Shown piece after piece: positions 9,075 through 21,202 of a DNA stretch of 64,000 nucleotides. Position 1 is the stretch's first letter. Each line of letters begins with the position of its first letter. The notes under the pieces are model-generated. The model was not told the DNA's origin and ran no database searches. It saw only the letters and a program-made list of their open reading frames with translations. The stretch covers positions 62,001 through 126,000 of the forward strand of contig NZ_JABEQD010000011.1 in assembly GCF_014174395.1 (NCBI RefSeq). The letters are read 5' to 3'. This DNA is from Gluconacetobacter aggeris (GTDB lineage Bacteria > Pseudomonadota > Alphaproteobacteria > Acetobacterales > Acetobacteraceae). The position numbers and the translations under genes were made by a program.

Positions 9075-9139
9075 GGGCGGGAATCGAACCCACATTCGCG
9101 GATTTGCAGTCCGCTGCATCACCATTCTGCCACCGGACC
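9066..9139 (-). tRNA. tRNA-Cys (anticodon GCA)
   Basis: Read on the minus strand, acceptor GGTCCGG pairs with CCGGACC, followed by T and an encoded CCA (74 nt in all). The anticodon loop ACTGCAAA has GCA in the middle, and the T-arm carries GGTTCGAATCC. It is the attachment target for the integrase scar downstream of its 3' end. Confidence 0.95.
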
Positions 9140-9156
9140 CGACATGGTGCGTTGGC

Positions 9157-9185
9157 TATATCCACGCTCTTGCGGTGTTGGTCAA
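9157..9185 (-). promoter_or_regulatory. Candidate sigma-70-type promoter of tRNA-Cys
   Basis: On the minus strand TTGACC (9185-9180) and GATATA (9162-9157) are separated by 17 nt. Transcription would begin some 10 nt before the mature tRNA 5' end. Confidence 0.6.
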
Positions 9186-9316
9186 GCCGTTGTGTGCAGG
9201 GAGCCTGCTAGGCAGATGGTGCGCGGGGACATAAAACGGGCTCAGGCTAGGGAAATGCCCCAGGGAACCACCGAAGATGGGGCCCGTGCCGGGGGTTACG
9301 TTGCGAAGGGAACGCC

Positions 9317-9997
9317 ATGAACCAGTCCGCGCCTGGAGATGCCATCCTCGATTACGATGCCGCGCGGCAGCGGATGGTGGATGCCCAGATCCGCCCCGTG
9401 CAGATCAATGATCCGCGAATCGTTGCCGCCATGCGGGTGCTGCCGCGCGAATCCTGTGTTCCGGCTTCGCTGCGGACCATCGCCTATGCCGACCAGAGCC
9501 TGGATCTGGGCCGCGGCCGGGTGCTGACCGAGCCGCGCATCGCCGGCCGCATGGTCCAGATCGCCGAGCCCGTGGCCGGGCAGCGCGCGCTGGTGGTGGG
9601 GGCGGGGACCGGATACATCGCGGCCCTGCTGGCGCGTCTGGGCCTGAAGGTCGTGGCGCTGGAGTCGGATTCGGCCCTGAGCGCGATCGGTAAGGCATTC
9701 TGCGCTGCCGAGGCGCCGGATGTGGTGTGGCGGGACGGCAAGCTGGCGGCGGGCGCGGCGGGCGATTCGCCGTTCGACCTGATCCTGATCGACGGCGCCG
9801 TGCGTGCTGTGCCGCCGGCCCTGGTAGATCAGCTTGCACCGCATGGCAGGATTGTCTGTGTGATCTGGCCCGAAGGTGGCGTGGCGGCGGCCAGCATCGG
9901 GGAAGCCTCCGCCACCGGGCTGGCGACGCGGCCGGTGTTCGATGTCGCGCTGCCGCTGCTGCCCGAACTGGAACCGGCGCCGGCCTTTGCGTTCTGA
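9317..9997 (+). CDS. pcm: Protein-L-isoaspartate O-methyltransferase family protein
   Basis: The 226-residue protein has the PCMT layout: an N-terminal helix with QIRPVQINDPRIV, then a Rossmann S-adenosylmethionine site (ALVVGAGTGYIAALLARLG, about residues 94-112) and a following acidic strand (VVALESD). The family methylates isoaspartyl residues for repair of damaged proteins. GAAGGG stands 6 nt before the ATG. In alphaproteobacteria this version is commonly found directly before a tolC gene, as here, and its repair activity is less certain than for canonical Pcm. Confidence 0.88.
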   Translation: MNQSAPGDAILDYDAARQRMVDAQIRPVQINDPRIVAAMRVLPRESCVPASLRTIAYADQSLDLGRGRVLTEPRIAGRMVQIAEPVAGQRALVVGAGTGYIAALLARLGLKVVALESDSALSAIGKAFCAAEAPDVVWRDGKLAAGAAGDSPFDLILIDGAVRAVPPALVDQLAPHGRIVCVIWPEGGVAAASIGEASATGLATRPVFDVALPLLPELEPAPAFAF

Positions 9998-10028
9998 ACC
10001 CTGACACCGTTTGATATATTCTTTACCT

Positions 10029-10062
10029 GGAAATGCGATACCCAACCCTGGGTAGCATTTCC
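10029..10062 (+). promoter_or_regulatory. Stable hairpin in the tolC leader
   Basis: A 14-bp stem (GGAAATGC plus TACCCA on the left, TGGGTA plus GCATTTCC on the right) has a 2-nt GA bulge and a 4-nt loop. It ends directly before GGGGAGAG, the likely tolC ribosome site. It could be an attenuator, an operator or a stability element between pcm and tolC. Confidence 0.55.
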
Positions 10063-10074
10063 GGGGAGAGACGA

Positions 10075-11508
10075 ATGAAGCGCGGGTGCGGAATTGGGGC
10101 TGGGATGGCTGCCCTGTTGTGCAGTTCGGCCGCGTGGGCGCAGCGCTATGACGGCAGCGGGTCGCCGACCTTCGTACCCCATACGTTGCAGGAGGCCCTG
10201 GCCGCGGCCTACCTGACCAATCCCACCTTGCAGAAGGAGCGCGCGACCCTGCGCGCGACCGACGAGCAGGTGCCCACCGCGCTGGCCGGCTGGCGGCCCA
10301 CCGTGACCAGCAATGCCGGCATGACCTATTTTTCCGGCGTCAGCACCATGGCCGCGCAGAACGGCTATGCCGGTTACAGCCGCAAATATGATGTTCCCGG
10401 CTATACGGCTGGCGTCACGATCTCGCAGCCGCTCTATTCCGGCGGGCGGACCACGGCCAGCACCCATAAGGCAGTCAATGCCGTGATGGCCGAGCGGGCG
10501 CAACTGATCGCGACCGAACAGCAGGTCTTCAGCGATGTCGTCAGCGCCTATGTCGGCGTGATCGAGAACGAGCAATTACTGCAGCTCAATATCAACAACG
10601 AAAAAGTGCTGCAGGAACAGCTGCGTGCGACCTCGGAGCGATTCCGGGTCGGCGAGATTACGCGGACCGATGTGGCTCAGGCCGAGGCCGCGCTGGCCAG
10701 CGCCCGTGCCTCCCGCCAGGAGGCCGAAGGCACGTTGCAGACGGCTCAGGCGACCTATGCCCAGATCGTCGGCATGTCGCCGCCGCCCAATCTGGTGCCG
10801 CCGCAGCCGCTGGTGCTGCCGGCGCGTTCGCAGAACGAGGCGATCGCCCAGGCGGTGCAGAACAATCCGAACGTCATCGGTGCCCTGTTTACCGAGGCAT
10901 CGCAGAAGGACGCGGTGGGCGTGGCCATGGCCGCGATCATGCCCCAGATCTCGGCCGAGGCGAGCTACGAGCACGGGCTCAACCAGAGCAGCGGCCGCTC
11001 CCTGATGGACGACAAATATGCGACGGTGAACATCCAGTTCCCGCTCTATCAGGGCGGGTCGGAATATGCCGCCGTGCGGCAGGCGCGCCAGCAGGTATCC
11101 GAGGCGCATCGCGCGGTGGATATCGCGCGCCGCGCGGCGATGCAGCTTGCCTCGTCCAACTGGCAGCAACTGGTGGCCTATACGGCGGCGATCAAGAGCA
11201 ACCGGATCGCCATTGAATCGAACATCGTCGCCCTGGATGGTGTCGAACGCCAGGCGATCGTCGGCACCAGCACGACGTTGGAAGTGTTGCAGCAGCAGCA
11301 GACCCTGCTTCAGGCACAGGTGGCGCTGGTGCAGAGCCTGAGCAACCTTGTGACCGCATCCTATGGGGTGGCGGCCGCCATCGGCCGGCTGACGGCGCAG
11401 GATCTGAAGCTGGATGTGCCGCGCTATGACGAGACCGCCTATTACAAGGCGGTCAGGGACCGGCTATGGGGGATAAGCGACCAGGCGGAGAACCAGCCGG
11501 GGCGCTGA
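10075..11508 (+). CDS. tolC: TolC-family outer-membrane efflux/secretion channel
   Basis: The ATG at 10075 follows GGGGAGAG by 5 nt. The earlier in-frame ATG at 10033 falls in a hairpin and would spoil the signal peptide. The 477-residue protein begins with a signal peptide (MKRGCGIGAGMAALL to AWAQ) and has two OEP repeats with long coiled coils (EGTLQTAQATYAQIVG and ALVQSLSNLVTASYGVAAAIG). The family forms the outer-membrane duct for type I secretion and drug efflux. It probably shares a transcript with pcm. No inner-membrane partner is visible nearby. Confidence 0.93.
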   Translation: MKRGCGIGAGMAALLCSSAAWAQRYDGSGSPTFVPHTLQEALAAAYLTNPTLQKERATLRATDEQVPTALAGWRPTVTSNAGMTYFSGVSTMAAQNGYAGYSRKYDVPGYTAGVTISQPLYSGGRTTASTHKAVNAVMAERAQLIATEQQVFSDVVSAYVGVIENEQLLQLNINNEKVLQEQLRATSERFRVGEITRTDVAQAEAALASARASRQEAEGTLQTAQATYAQIVGMSPPPNLVPPQPLVLPARSQNEAIAQAVQNNPNVIGALFTEASQKDAVGVAMAAIMPQISAEASYEHGLNQSSGRSLMDDKYATVNIQFPLYQGGSEYAAVRQARQQVSEAHRAVDIARRAAMQLASSNWQQLVAYTAAIKSNRIAIESNIVALDGVERQAIVGTSTTLEVLQQQQTLLQAQVALVQSLSNLVTASYGVAAAIGRLTAQDLKLDVPRYDETAYYKAVRDRLWGISDQAENQPGR

Positions 11509-11551
11509 TGTCATTCCGGCCTCTGCCGGGCAACGGTGACCAGGGGGCGAA

Positions 11552-11968
11552 ATGGCCAGGATGGTGTGCCGAAGCATGCTCTTGCTGGTGCTCGTGATGC
11601 CGGCGGCCCCAGGGGCGGTTGCCGCGCGGCCCGCCCATCGTCCCTTCGATACCAATATCTATGTCGCCATTCCGCCGCAGGCCGTGCCGGCTTCATCGTC
11701 CGTTACGGCCACGACGTTGCCGGATGGCGGGGGAGAACGGCTGGACGTCGTGGGCAAGCGGACGGTTTACGCAGCGGCGCCGGTGCCGGATCATCGGGTC
11801 CGCAAGCCGGCGGGGGACGATGGTTTCGACATTCCGCTCGGTCCGCTGGGGAAATTCCGTCTTGGGGGCGGTGGGGGGCCGGACCCGCATCATGATCCGG
11901 TGACGGGGACCTACCTGGCGCCGTTCGGCGAGGCGTATGAGGGATCGAGCCCCCTGATGACCCGCTGA
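11552..11968 (+). CDS. Small secreted protein of unknown function
   Basis: I do not recognise a family. The 138-residue product opens with a signal peptide (MARMVCRSMLLLVLV to AVAARP). It continues as a Pro/Gly-rich, probably disordered chain with GPLGKFRLGGGGGPDPHHDP near residues 96-115. It follows tolC by 43 nt on the same strand and has GGGGGCG before the ATG, so it may be the last gene of the pcm-tolC unit. Confidence 0.6.
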   Translation: MARMVCRSMLLLVLVMPAAPGAVAARPAHRPFDTNIYVAIPPQAVPASSSVTATTLPDGGGERLDVVGKRTVYAAAPVPDHRVRKPAGDDGFDIPLGPLGKFRLGGGGGPDPHHDPVTGTYLAPFGEAYEGSSPLMTR

Positions 11969-12082
11969 CGCCATTCCCGCCCGCGCGGCGTTTCTTTCGG
12001 GGCGAAGTTCGCTATAAGCGGCAGACCGTAAGGGCTCGCCCTGTCGGGCCGATTTTCCTTCATGCTCAGGTCTGGTTTTGCG

Positions 12083-14779
<2,697 letters not shown>

Positions 14780-14941
14780 GGGGCAGACCGAAACACGCGT
14801 CGGATTGGCGTCCGGCGGGCATGTTCGGTCAGGCTCCGCGGGTGGTCACGTTCCCTCCATCACGATCGCTTCTCTTTCAATCCCTGGCGGAGCATCACAT
14901 CTTCGAACGGTGCGGTGCGAATCCGCAGCAGGAGAGATGAG

Positions 14942-15514
14942 ATGACGAACGGAACGAAGGGGCGTGACCCATCCTGGCAGACCGCCTATCTGGCGGGTGG
15001 CTGCTTCTGGTGTACCGAAGCCGCCTTGCGCGAACTGGCGGGGATCGAGGACGTGACGCCCGGCTATGCCGGTGGTGATGTCCCGAATCCGAGCTATGAG
15101 CAGGTATGCACCGGCCGGACCGGCCATGCCGAACTTGTCCGCGTGACGTTTGACCCGAATGTGCTGTCCTATGCCGATCTGTTGCGGATCTTCTTCACGA
15201 TTCACGACCCGACGACCCTGAACCGGCAAGGAGAGGATGTCGGCACGCAATATCGCTCGGTCATCTTCTACGCGACGCCGGAGCAGGAGCGGGTGGCGGG
15301 TGAGGTGCGGGACGAGATCACGGCGACGCAGCTGTGGCCCGATCCGATCGTGACCGAGATCCAGAAGCTGACGCAGTTCTACGAGGCAGAGGCCTATCAC
15401 CACGATTATTTCGCCAAGCACCCGGAGCGCGGCTATTGCGCGGCGGTGATCGCGCCCAAGGTGGCGAAGGTGCGGCGGATTTTCTATGACCGGCTGGCGC
15501 TGGCCCGCCAGTAA
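14942..15514 (+). CDS. msrA: Peptide-methionine (S)-S-oxide reductase
   Basis: AGGAGAG lies 5 nt before the chosen ATG; a GTG nine codons earlier is less likely. The 190-residue protein has the catalytic GGCFWC motif (about residues 18-23) and the EVCTGRTGHAE and DPTTLNRQGEDVGTQYRS blocks of MsrA. It repairs oxidised methionine in proteins. It runs convergent with the ABC ATPase gene, whose stop lies only 7 nt away. Confidence 0.95.
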   Translation: MTNGTKGRDPSWQTAYLAGGCFWCTEAALRELAGIEDVTPGYAGGDVPNPSYEQVCTGRTGHAELVRVTFDPNVLSYADLLRIFFTIHDPTTLNRQGEDVGTQYRSVIFYATPEQERVAGEVRDEITATQLWPDPIVTEIQKLTQFYEAEAYHHDYFAKHPERGYCAAVIAPKVAKVRRIFYDRLALARQ

Positions 15515-15521
15515 CGGGGGA

Positions 15522-16868
15522 TCATTCGGTCTCGTCGTCCAGAAAGAGCTGGTCCGCTTCCTCGTCGTAATCGAACAGTTCGGCGTAGCGGGCCCAGCCG
15601 ATCAGGGTTTGCAGGGTCTGTTTGGCATAGTCGGGAGACATGCTGTCTTCCAGTTCCTCGCGGAACCGTTCGGCGCTGGCGCGGTGGTTGGGCCGTTCGT
15701 CCAGCACGGCGCGGATCACGCGCACCAGCGGGACATTGTGCAGCAGGCTATGCCAGAGGATCTGCCGCCGTTCGTCGTGGCTGCTCTGGACGAAGCGGGC
15801 GCCTTCGGCCGTCAGCAGGATGTCGCCATCTTCCAATTCGGCGAATTCCAGCAATTGCAGCGATTCGCCCAGCGGAAACAGATCGTCCAGCGCCAGTTGC
15901 AGGCGTGAGGCGAGGAGCGGCAGGTCGGCGCGCCCGTCCAGCGGATCGGCGGCCAGGGTTTCCATCATCCCCACCATCGTATTCATCGGCAGTTCGGGCA
16001 GGGCGACCTGTACCGGTGCCGCCGCCTGTGGCGCGGCCTCGCCGAGGGGGAGTTCGGCCTCGGACACGATCGGTGCCCGGCGGGTCATCAGGGCGTAGAT
16101 CTGGTCGACCAGTTGCCGGAAGGCCGGGTCCTCGCGGTTGCGGGGGTGGGCGAAGGGAACCGCGAGTTCGTGCGCCACGCGGCCTGGATTGGATGAGAAG
16201 ACCAGGATGCGGTCGCACATCAGCACCGCTTCCTCGATATTGTGGGTGACCAGCAGCATGGATTTGACCGGCAGCTTGCGCTCGGCCCACAGCTCGATCA
16301 GGTCGGTGCGGAGGTTTTCGGCCGTCAGCACGTCCAGTGCCGAGAAGGGCTCGTCCATCAGCAGCAGGTCGGGCTGAACCACCAGCGCCCGCGCCAGCCC
16401 CACGCGCTGGCGCATGCCGCCCGACAATTCCTTGGGATAGGCGTTCTCGTAGCCGCCCAGGCCGATCAGGTCGATCGCGTCCTCGGCCAGACGGTCGCGC
16501 TCGGCCGCGGCGATGCCCTTGGCTTCCAGCCCCAGTTCCACGTTCTTCTGCACGCTCAGCCAGGGGAACAGGGCGAAGGACTGGAACACCATCGCAATGC
16601 CGGGCACCGGTCCCGAGACCGGGTTGCCCTTCCACAGGATGCTGCCCTCGGTGGGGGGCAGCAGGCCGGCCACGATGCGCAGCAGCGTCGATTTGCCCGA
16701 CCCCGACCGGCCCAGCAGGCCGACGATTTCGCCCGAGCGCAGGGTCAGGTTCACGTCGTCCAGCACCACCAGGTCGGCGGCGCCGCCCTTGTGATAGGCC
16801 TGGCGGCAGCCGGTGACGCGGATCAGCTCTTCCTGGTCTTCGATCTGGGAGGAAGGCGAGAGGGTCAT
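15522..16868 (-). CDS. ABC transporter ATPase, nitrate/sulfonate class, with C-terminal AAA-associated domain
   Basis: A 448-residue protein. The N-terminal half is an ABC ATPase: Walker [10 protein letters not shown], signature [15 protein letters not shown], Walker [12 protein letters not shown], and the H-loop in [11 protein letters not shown]. The C-terminal ~150 residues match the acidic AAA_assoc_C-type extension (ends [15 protein letters not shown]) seen on a subset of NitT/TauT-like ATPases. It lies 20 nt after the fused permease, with which it must form the transporter. No periplasmic binding protein is encoded next to it, so the substrate is unknown. Confidence 0.9.
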   Translation of the reverse strand: MTLSPSSQIEDQEELIRVTGCRQAYHKGGAADLVVLDDVNLTLRSGEIVGLLGRSGSGKSTLLRIVAGLLPPTEGSILWKGNPVSGPVPGIAMVFQSFALFPWLSVQKNVELGLEAKGIAAAERDRLAEDAIDLIGLGGYENAYPKELSGGMRQRVGLARALVVQPDLLLMDEPFSALDVLTAENLRTDLIELWAERKLPVKSMLLVTHNIEEAVLMCDRILVFSSNPGRVAHELAVPFAHPRNREDPAFRQLVDQIYALMTRRAPIVSEAELPLGEAAPQAAAPVQVALPELPMNTMVGMMETLAADPLDGRADLPLLASRLQLALDDLFPLGESLQLLEFAELEDGDILLTAEGARFVQSSHDERRQILWHSLLHNVPLVRVIRAVLDERPNHRASAERFREELEDSMSPDYAKQTLQTLIGWARYAELFDYDEEADQLFLDDETE

Positions 16869-16888
16869 GGCGCGGTCCCGAACGGTGA

Positions 16889-18616
16889 TCAGACGAAGGC
16901 GAAGTGGCGGCGGGCGTAATCGGCCAGCGGGCGCCACACCGCGCGATTGAACAGCAGCACGAAGGCCGCCATGACCGTCATGCCCAGCCCGACATGGGCG
17001 GTGTCGCCCGCGACCGTGGCGCGGGCGATATAGGCGCCCAGCCCGTGGGCGGCCAGATGGTCGTCGCCCCAGCTTGCGACCTCGGCGGCGATGGCGGCGT
17101 TCCACGCGCCGCCGGAGGCGGTGATGGCCCCGGTGACGTAATGCGGCAGGATGCCCGGCAGGGCGACCCGCAGCCACCAGAGCGGGCCGCGCACCTGCAG
17201 GCTGCGCGCGACCTCCAGCAGGTCGGCGGGAAAGGAGGACGCGGCGGCCACGACGTTGAACAGGATATACCACTGGGTGCCCAGGATCATCAGCGGGGTC
17301 AGCCAGATATCGCTGCTGAGGCGGAAATGGACGATCAGCACGACGAAGATCGGGAAGAAGAGATTGGCGGGGAATGCGGCCATGAACTGGGCGACGAATT
17401 GCGTGCGCCGGGCGCGCACCGGATCGAGCCCCAGCCAGATGCCCGCCGGTACCCAGACCAGCGAGGCCAGCAGCACCATGGCGACCACCCGCAGCAGCGT
17501 CAGCCCGCCCAGCCCGACGACATGCAGCAGTTCGCGCAGCGAGAAGGTGGCGTGTGCGTAGAGCCATACCTGCCACAGGGCGAGCAGGCTCAGTCCGGCC
17601 AGCAGGGTGCTCCATCCCAGATCGAGCAGGCGGGACGGCACGACGATACCGCGTCGTGCCTCGTGCGGGCGGCGGCCGAGGGGCAGGCCGCCGATGGCGG
17701 TCAGGCCCTCGCCGATGGCGTCGGTGATGCGGCGCAGCAGGGCGGTGCGCCGCAGCAGCACCAGCATCCAGGGATCGGAGGCCGGCGCGCTATCGGACGA
17801 TGCGGTGCCGAAGCGCGCGGACCAGGCGACCAGCGGCCGGAAGAGCAGTTGGTCGTATGCCAGGATCACCACCAGCATCGTCAGGATGGCGTAGAGAACC
17901 GCCCACAGATCGCGCTGCGCGATGGCGGTGCCGACATAGGAGCCGATGCCGGGGAGCAGGATATCGGTGTTTCCGACCGTGATCGTCTCGGAATAGACCA
18001 CCATGAACCAGCCGCCGGACATCGAGACCATGGCGTTCCACACCAGGCCGGGCACGGCGAAGGGCACGTCCAGCCGCCAGAATTTCTGCCATGCCGTCAG
18101 GCCGAAGCCGCGCGCGACCTCTTCCAGGTCCGGCGGCACGGCACGTAGCGACTGGTACATGCTGAAGGCCATGTTCCAGGCCTGGCTGGTGAAGATCGTG
18201 AAGATCGCCGCCAGTTCGGCCCCCAGGATGCGCCCGGGGAACAGGCCCATGAAGAAGACGACCGTGAAGGTGAGGAATCCCAGGATCGGCACCGATTGCA
18301 GCACGTCCAGCACCGGCACCAGGATCAGCGCGGCGCGGCGGCTCTTGGCGGCCCAGACCGCATAGGTGAAGGTGAACAGCAGCGACGCGCCCAGGGCCGC
18401 GAACATGCGCAGGGTCGTGCGCACCGCGTAGCCGGGCAGCCAGGCGGGATCGAGATGGATCACGGCGGCGTTCGGCGCCGCGATGGGCGCCAGCATGTGG
18501 CGCCCGGCCGTGGCCAGCAGCACGGCCAGCCCCAGCATGCACAGCAGGGCGGCCAGATCGAACAGGTTAGGCCGGCTGTCGCGGGATAAAAAGGCGGGAA
18601 GCCAACGCGCCGTCAT
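16889..18616 (-). CDS. ABC transporter permease, two permease domains fused
   Basis: 575 residues with two tandem BPD_transp_1-type domains. Each carries an EAA-like loop that contacts the ATPase (VARGFGLTAWQKFWRLDVP in the first half, VARSLQVRGPLWWLRVALP in the second). About a dozen membrane helices are apparent. A fused permease means one copy per transporter instead of a dimer. It is the first gene of a two-gene unit with the ATPase. This pair occurs widely in proteobacteria, usually without a binding protein. Confidence 0.88.
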   Translation of the reverse strand: MTARWLPAFLSRDSRPNLFDLAALLCMLGLAVLLATAGRHMLAPIAAPNAAVIHLDPAWLPGYAVRTTLRMFAALGASLLFTFTYAVWAAKSRRAALILVPVLDVLQSVPILGFLTFTVVFFMGLFPGRILGAELAAIFTIFTSQAWNMAFSMYQSLRAVPPDLEEVARGFGLTAWQKFWRLDVPFAVPGLVWNAMVSMSGGWFMVVYSETITVGNTDILLPGIGSYVGTAIAQRDLWAVLYAILTMLVVILAYDQLLFRPLVAWSARFGTASSDSAPASDPWMLVLLRRTALLRRITDAIGEGLTAIGGLPLGRRPHEARRGIVVPSRLLDLGWSTLLAGLSLLALWQVWLYAHATFSLRELLHVVGLGGLTLLRVVAMVLLASLVWVPAGIWLGLDPVRARRTQFVAQFMAAFPANLFFPIFVVLIVHFRLSSDIWLTPLMILGTQWYILFNVVAAASSFPADLLEVARSLQVRGPLWWLRVALPGILPHYVTGAITASGGAWNAAIAAEVASWGDDHLAAHGLGAYIARATVAGDTAHVGLGMTVMAAFVLLFNRAVWRPLADYARRHFAFV

Positions 18617-18652
18617 GACCCTCTTTCCTGTCTGCCCAATGCCTCCGGCCCG

Positions 18653-19111
18653 TCAGGCGGTGCCGGTGCTGCCGAAGCCGCCGGACGCGCGGGCGGTCTC
18701 GTCCAGGCTCTCGGCCTCCTGCCACGCGACGCGGACCACCGGGGCCAGCACGGCCTGGGCAATACGCATGCCGCGCGTGATCGCCAGCGGGGCGTTACCC
18801 GTGTTCAGCAGGATGATGCCGATTTCGCCGCGATAATCCTCGTCGATCGTGCCGGGCGTGTTGGGCAGGGTGATGCCGTGCTTCAGCGCCAGGCCGGAGC
18901 GGGGGCGGACCTGCAGTTCATAACCGGGGGGCAGGGCGACGCACAGGCCGGTGGGCACCAGCATGCGGGCGCCGGGTGCCAGTTCGACCGGTTCCTTTAC
19001 CGCCGCCAGCAGGTCCATGCCGGCGGCGCCCGCGGTGGCGTAGCCGGGCAGCGGCAGGTCGGCCGCGTGGGGCAGGCGGCGGACGGCGACGGAAACGATG
19101 GGGGCGGTCAT
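18653..19111 (-). CDS. dut: dUTP diphosphatase
   Basis: The 152-residue trimeric dUTPase carries the five classic motifs, including [33 protein letters not shown] and the C-terminal ASGGFGSTG arm. It hydrolyses dUTP to dUMP, keeping uracil out of DNA and supplying dTMP synthesis. The start is the ATG in the 4-bp ATGA overlap with the coaBC stop, so the two are probably coupled. Confidence 0.96.
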   Translation of the reverse strand: MTAPIVSVAVRRLPHAADLPLPGYATAGAAGMDLLAAVKEPVELAPGARMLVPTGLCVALPPGYELQVRPRSGLALKHGITLPNTPGTIDEDYRGEIGIILLNTGNAPLAITRGMRIAQAVLAPVVRVAWQEAESLDETARASGGFGSTGTA

Positions 19112-20376
19112 GAAATACTCCGGCCGGAAGAGAAATCGGGGGTGAAGAAGGTGGCGATCCGATCGGCCAGATGCGCGGCCACGTCCTGCTTGTCCATGCG
19201 GGGCCACTGTTCGGCGCCGTCGCCGGTGATCAGGATGATTTCGTTTTCCATGCCGCCCATGATGCCGGTTTCCGGCCGTACGTCATTGGCGACGATCCAG
19301 TCGCAGCCCTTGCGCTGCCGCTTGGCCGCCGCGTGCTGCGCGACCGTATCGGTTTCGGCGGCGAAGCCGACGACCAGGGCGGGGCGATTGGGGCCGGGGG
19401 TGGACAGTTCGGTCAGGATATCGGGGTTGGGGACCAGCGTGAGCGTCGGCGGCGGGGCGCCGGCCGTCTTCTTGATCTTGCTGGTCGCTTCCCCCGCCAC
19501 GCGCCAGTCGGCGACGGCGGCGGCGCAGACGGCGATGTCGCAGGGCAGGGCGTCGCGGCAGGCGGCCAGCATCTGCCTGGCCGTTTCGACCCGGCGCAGG
19601 GTGACGCCCGTGAGCGGAGGCAGGTCGACCGGTCCGCTGACCAGGGTGACGCGCGCGCCGAGGGCGGCGAGGGATTCGGCGATTTCGTAGCCTTGCCGGC
19701 CGGACGAGCGGTTGGCGAGATAGCGTACCGGGTCGATCGGCTCGTGGGTCGGGCCGGCGGTGACGAGCGCGTGCCGGCCGGCGAGCGGGCCGGTGGCGGG
19801 GACGACGGGGGCCGGGCCGGCGAGGTGGCGGAAAATCGCCTCGGCGATCACGGGCGGTTCGGCCAGGCGGCCGGGGCCGGTCTCGTTGCAGGCCATCAGC
19901 CCGATTTCGGGGCCGACCACCATGACGCCGCGCGTGCGCAGGGTGGCCAGATTGGCCTGGGTGGCGGCGTGGTCCCACATCCGGACATTCATCGCCGGGG
20001 CGATCAGGACCGGCTTGTCGGTGGCCAGCAGCAGCGTGCTGGCCAGGTCGTCGGCCAGTCCGGCGGCCATGCGGGCCATGATGTCGGCCGTGGCCGGGCA
20101 GACCGCCAGCAGGTCGCCGGACCGCGAGAGCGCGATATGGCCCATCTCGTTCTCGTCGGTCAGCGAGAACAGATCCTCATACACTTTCTCGCCGGTCAGG
20201 GCCTGGAGGCTGAGCGGGGTGACGAACTGTTTGCCTGCCGCCGTCAGCACCGTGCGGACACGCAGGCCCGCCCCCGTGAGCAGGCGGATGAGTTCGAGCG
20301 TCTTGTAGGCGGCGATTCCCCCGCAGACGATCAGCAGGACCGTGCGGCCGCCGACCGGGGCGGGGGCGGCATGCAT
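19108..20376 (-). CDS. coaBC: Bifunctional phosphopantothenoylcysteine decarboxylase / phosphopantothenate-cysteine ligase
   Basis: 422 residues. The N-terminal FMN-dependent CoaC domain shows GGIAAYK, the active-site His in MGHIALSR and the [13 protein letters not shown] flap with its Cys. The C-terminal CoaB domain shows [25 protein letters not shown] and the KIKK lysines. It performs two consecutive steps of coenzyme A synthesis. It starts 2 nt after ubiE and overlaps dut, forming a ubiE-coaBC-dut unit usual in alphaproteobacteria. Confidence 0.96.
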   Translation of the reverse strand: MHAAPAPVGGRTVLLIVCGGIAAYKTLELIRLLTGAGLRVRTVLTAAGKQFVTPLSLQALTGEKVYEDLFSLTDENEMGHIALSRSGDLLAVCPATADIMARMAAGLADDLASTLLLATDKPVLIAPAMNVRMWDHAATQANLATLRTRGVMVVGPEIGLMACNETGPGRLAEPPVIAEAIFRHLAGPAPVVPATGPLAGRHALVTAGPTHEPIDPVRYLANRSSGRQGYEIAESLAALGARVTLVSGPVDLPPLTGVTLRRVETARQMLAACRDALPCDIAVCAAAVADWRVAGEATSKIKKTAGAPPPTLTLVPNPDILTELSTPGPNRPALVVGFAAETDTVAQHAAAKRQRKGCDWIVANDVRPETGIMGGMENEIILITGDGAEQWPRMDKQDVAAHLADRIATFFTPDFSSGRSIS

Positions 20377-20378
20377 CG

Positions 20379-21173
20379 TCAGATCCGCCAGCCGGAATGG
20401 ATGGCCGCGATGCCGCCCGAGAGGTTGCGGACCGTTACATGTTCCAGCCCGGCATTGCGCATCATGGTGGCCAGGGTCTCCTGGTCGGGGAACATGCGGA
20501 TGCTCTCGGCCAGATACTGGTAGCTCTCGCGGTCGCCGGCGATGGCGGCGCCCATGCGCGGCAGCACATGGAACGACCAGGCGTCATAGATCGGTGAGAG
20601 GGCCGCGACCTGCACGCGGGAGAATTCGAGGCACAGGAAGCGCCCGCCGGGACGCAGCACGCGCCGTGCCTCGCGCAGGACGGCGTCCTTGTCGGTGCAG
20701 TTGCGCAGGCCGAAGGCGATCGACACCCGGTCGACCGAACGGTCGGGCAGGGGAATGGCCTCGGCATCCATCACCGCGAAATTCAGGCTGGAAATCAGCC
20801 CGCGCTCCAGCGCCCGTCCGCGCCCGACGGACAGCATGCTGGCATTGATGTCGGAAAGGATGGCCCGGCCGCCGCCGGCGCGCAGCCAGCCGAACGAGAT
20901 GTCGCCCGTGCCGCCCGCCAGGTCCAGCAGCGTGAGGTCCGGATGGGCGCCCAGCTCGGTCACGAAGATTTTCTTCCAGGCCCGGTGGATGCCCAGCGAC
21001 ATCACGTCGTTCATGATGTCGTAACGGGTGGCGACGCTGTCGAACACGGCGCGCACCATGGGCTTCTTCTCGGCCAGGGGCACGTCGCGGAAGCCGAAAT
21101 CGGTCGTCTCCGCGCCGGAGGGGAGGGCGACGGCGGCGGCGTCGATGGCGGAGGGCGTGGTATTGTCGGTCAT
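20379..21173 (-). CDS. ubiE: Ubiquinone/menaquinone C-methyltransferase UbiE
   Basis: The 264-residue SAM-dependent methyltransferase carries the UbiE blocks [31 protein letters not shown] and [12 protein letters not shown]. It methylates the quinone ring in ubiquinone synthesis, needed for the respiratory chain that serves periplasmic dehydrogenases. It is divergent from mutM with only 29 nt between starts, so their promoters must overlap. Confidence 0.96.
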   Translation of the reverse strand: MTDNTTPSAIDAAAVALPSGAETTDFGFRDVPLAEKKPMVRAVFDSVATRYDIMNDVMSLGIHRAWKKIFVTELGAHPDLTLLDLAGGTGDISFGWLRAGGGRAILSDINASMLSVGRGRALERGLISSLNFAVMDAEAIPLPDRSVDRVSIAFGLRNCTDKDAVLREARRVLRPGGRFLCLEFSRVQVAALSPIYDAWSFHVLPRMGAAIAGDRESYQYLAESIRMFPDQETLATMMRNAGLEHVTVRNLSGGIAAIHSGWRI

Positions 21174-21202
21174 GGTTCAGGGATATAACCTCAGATCCAC
21201 TC

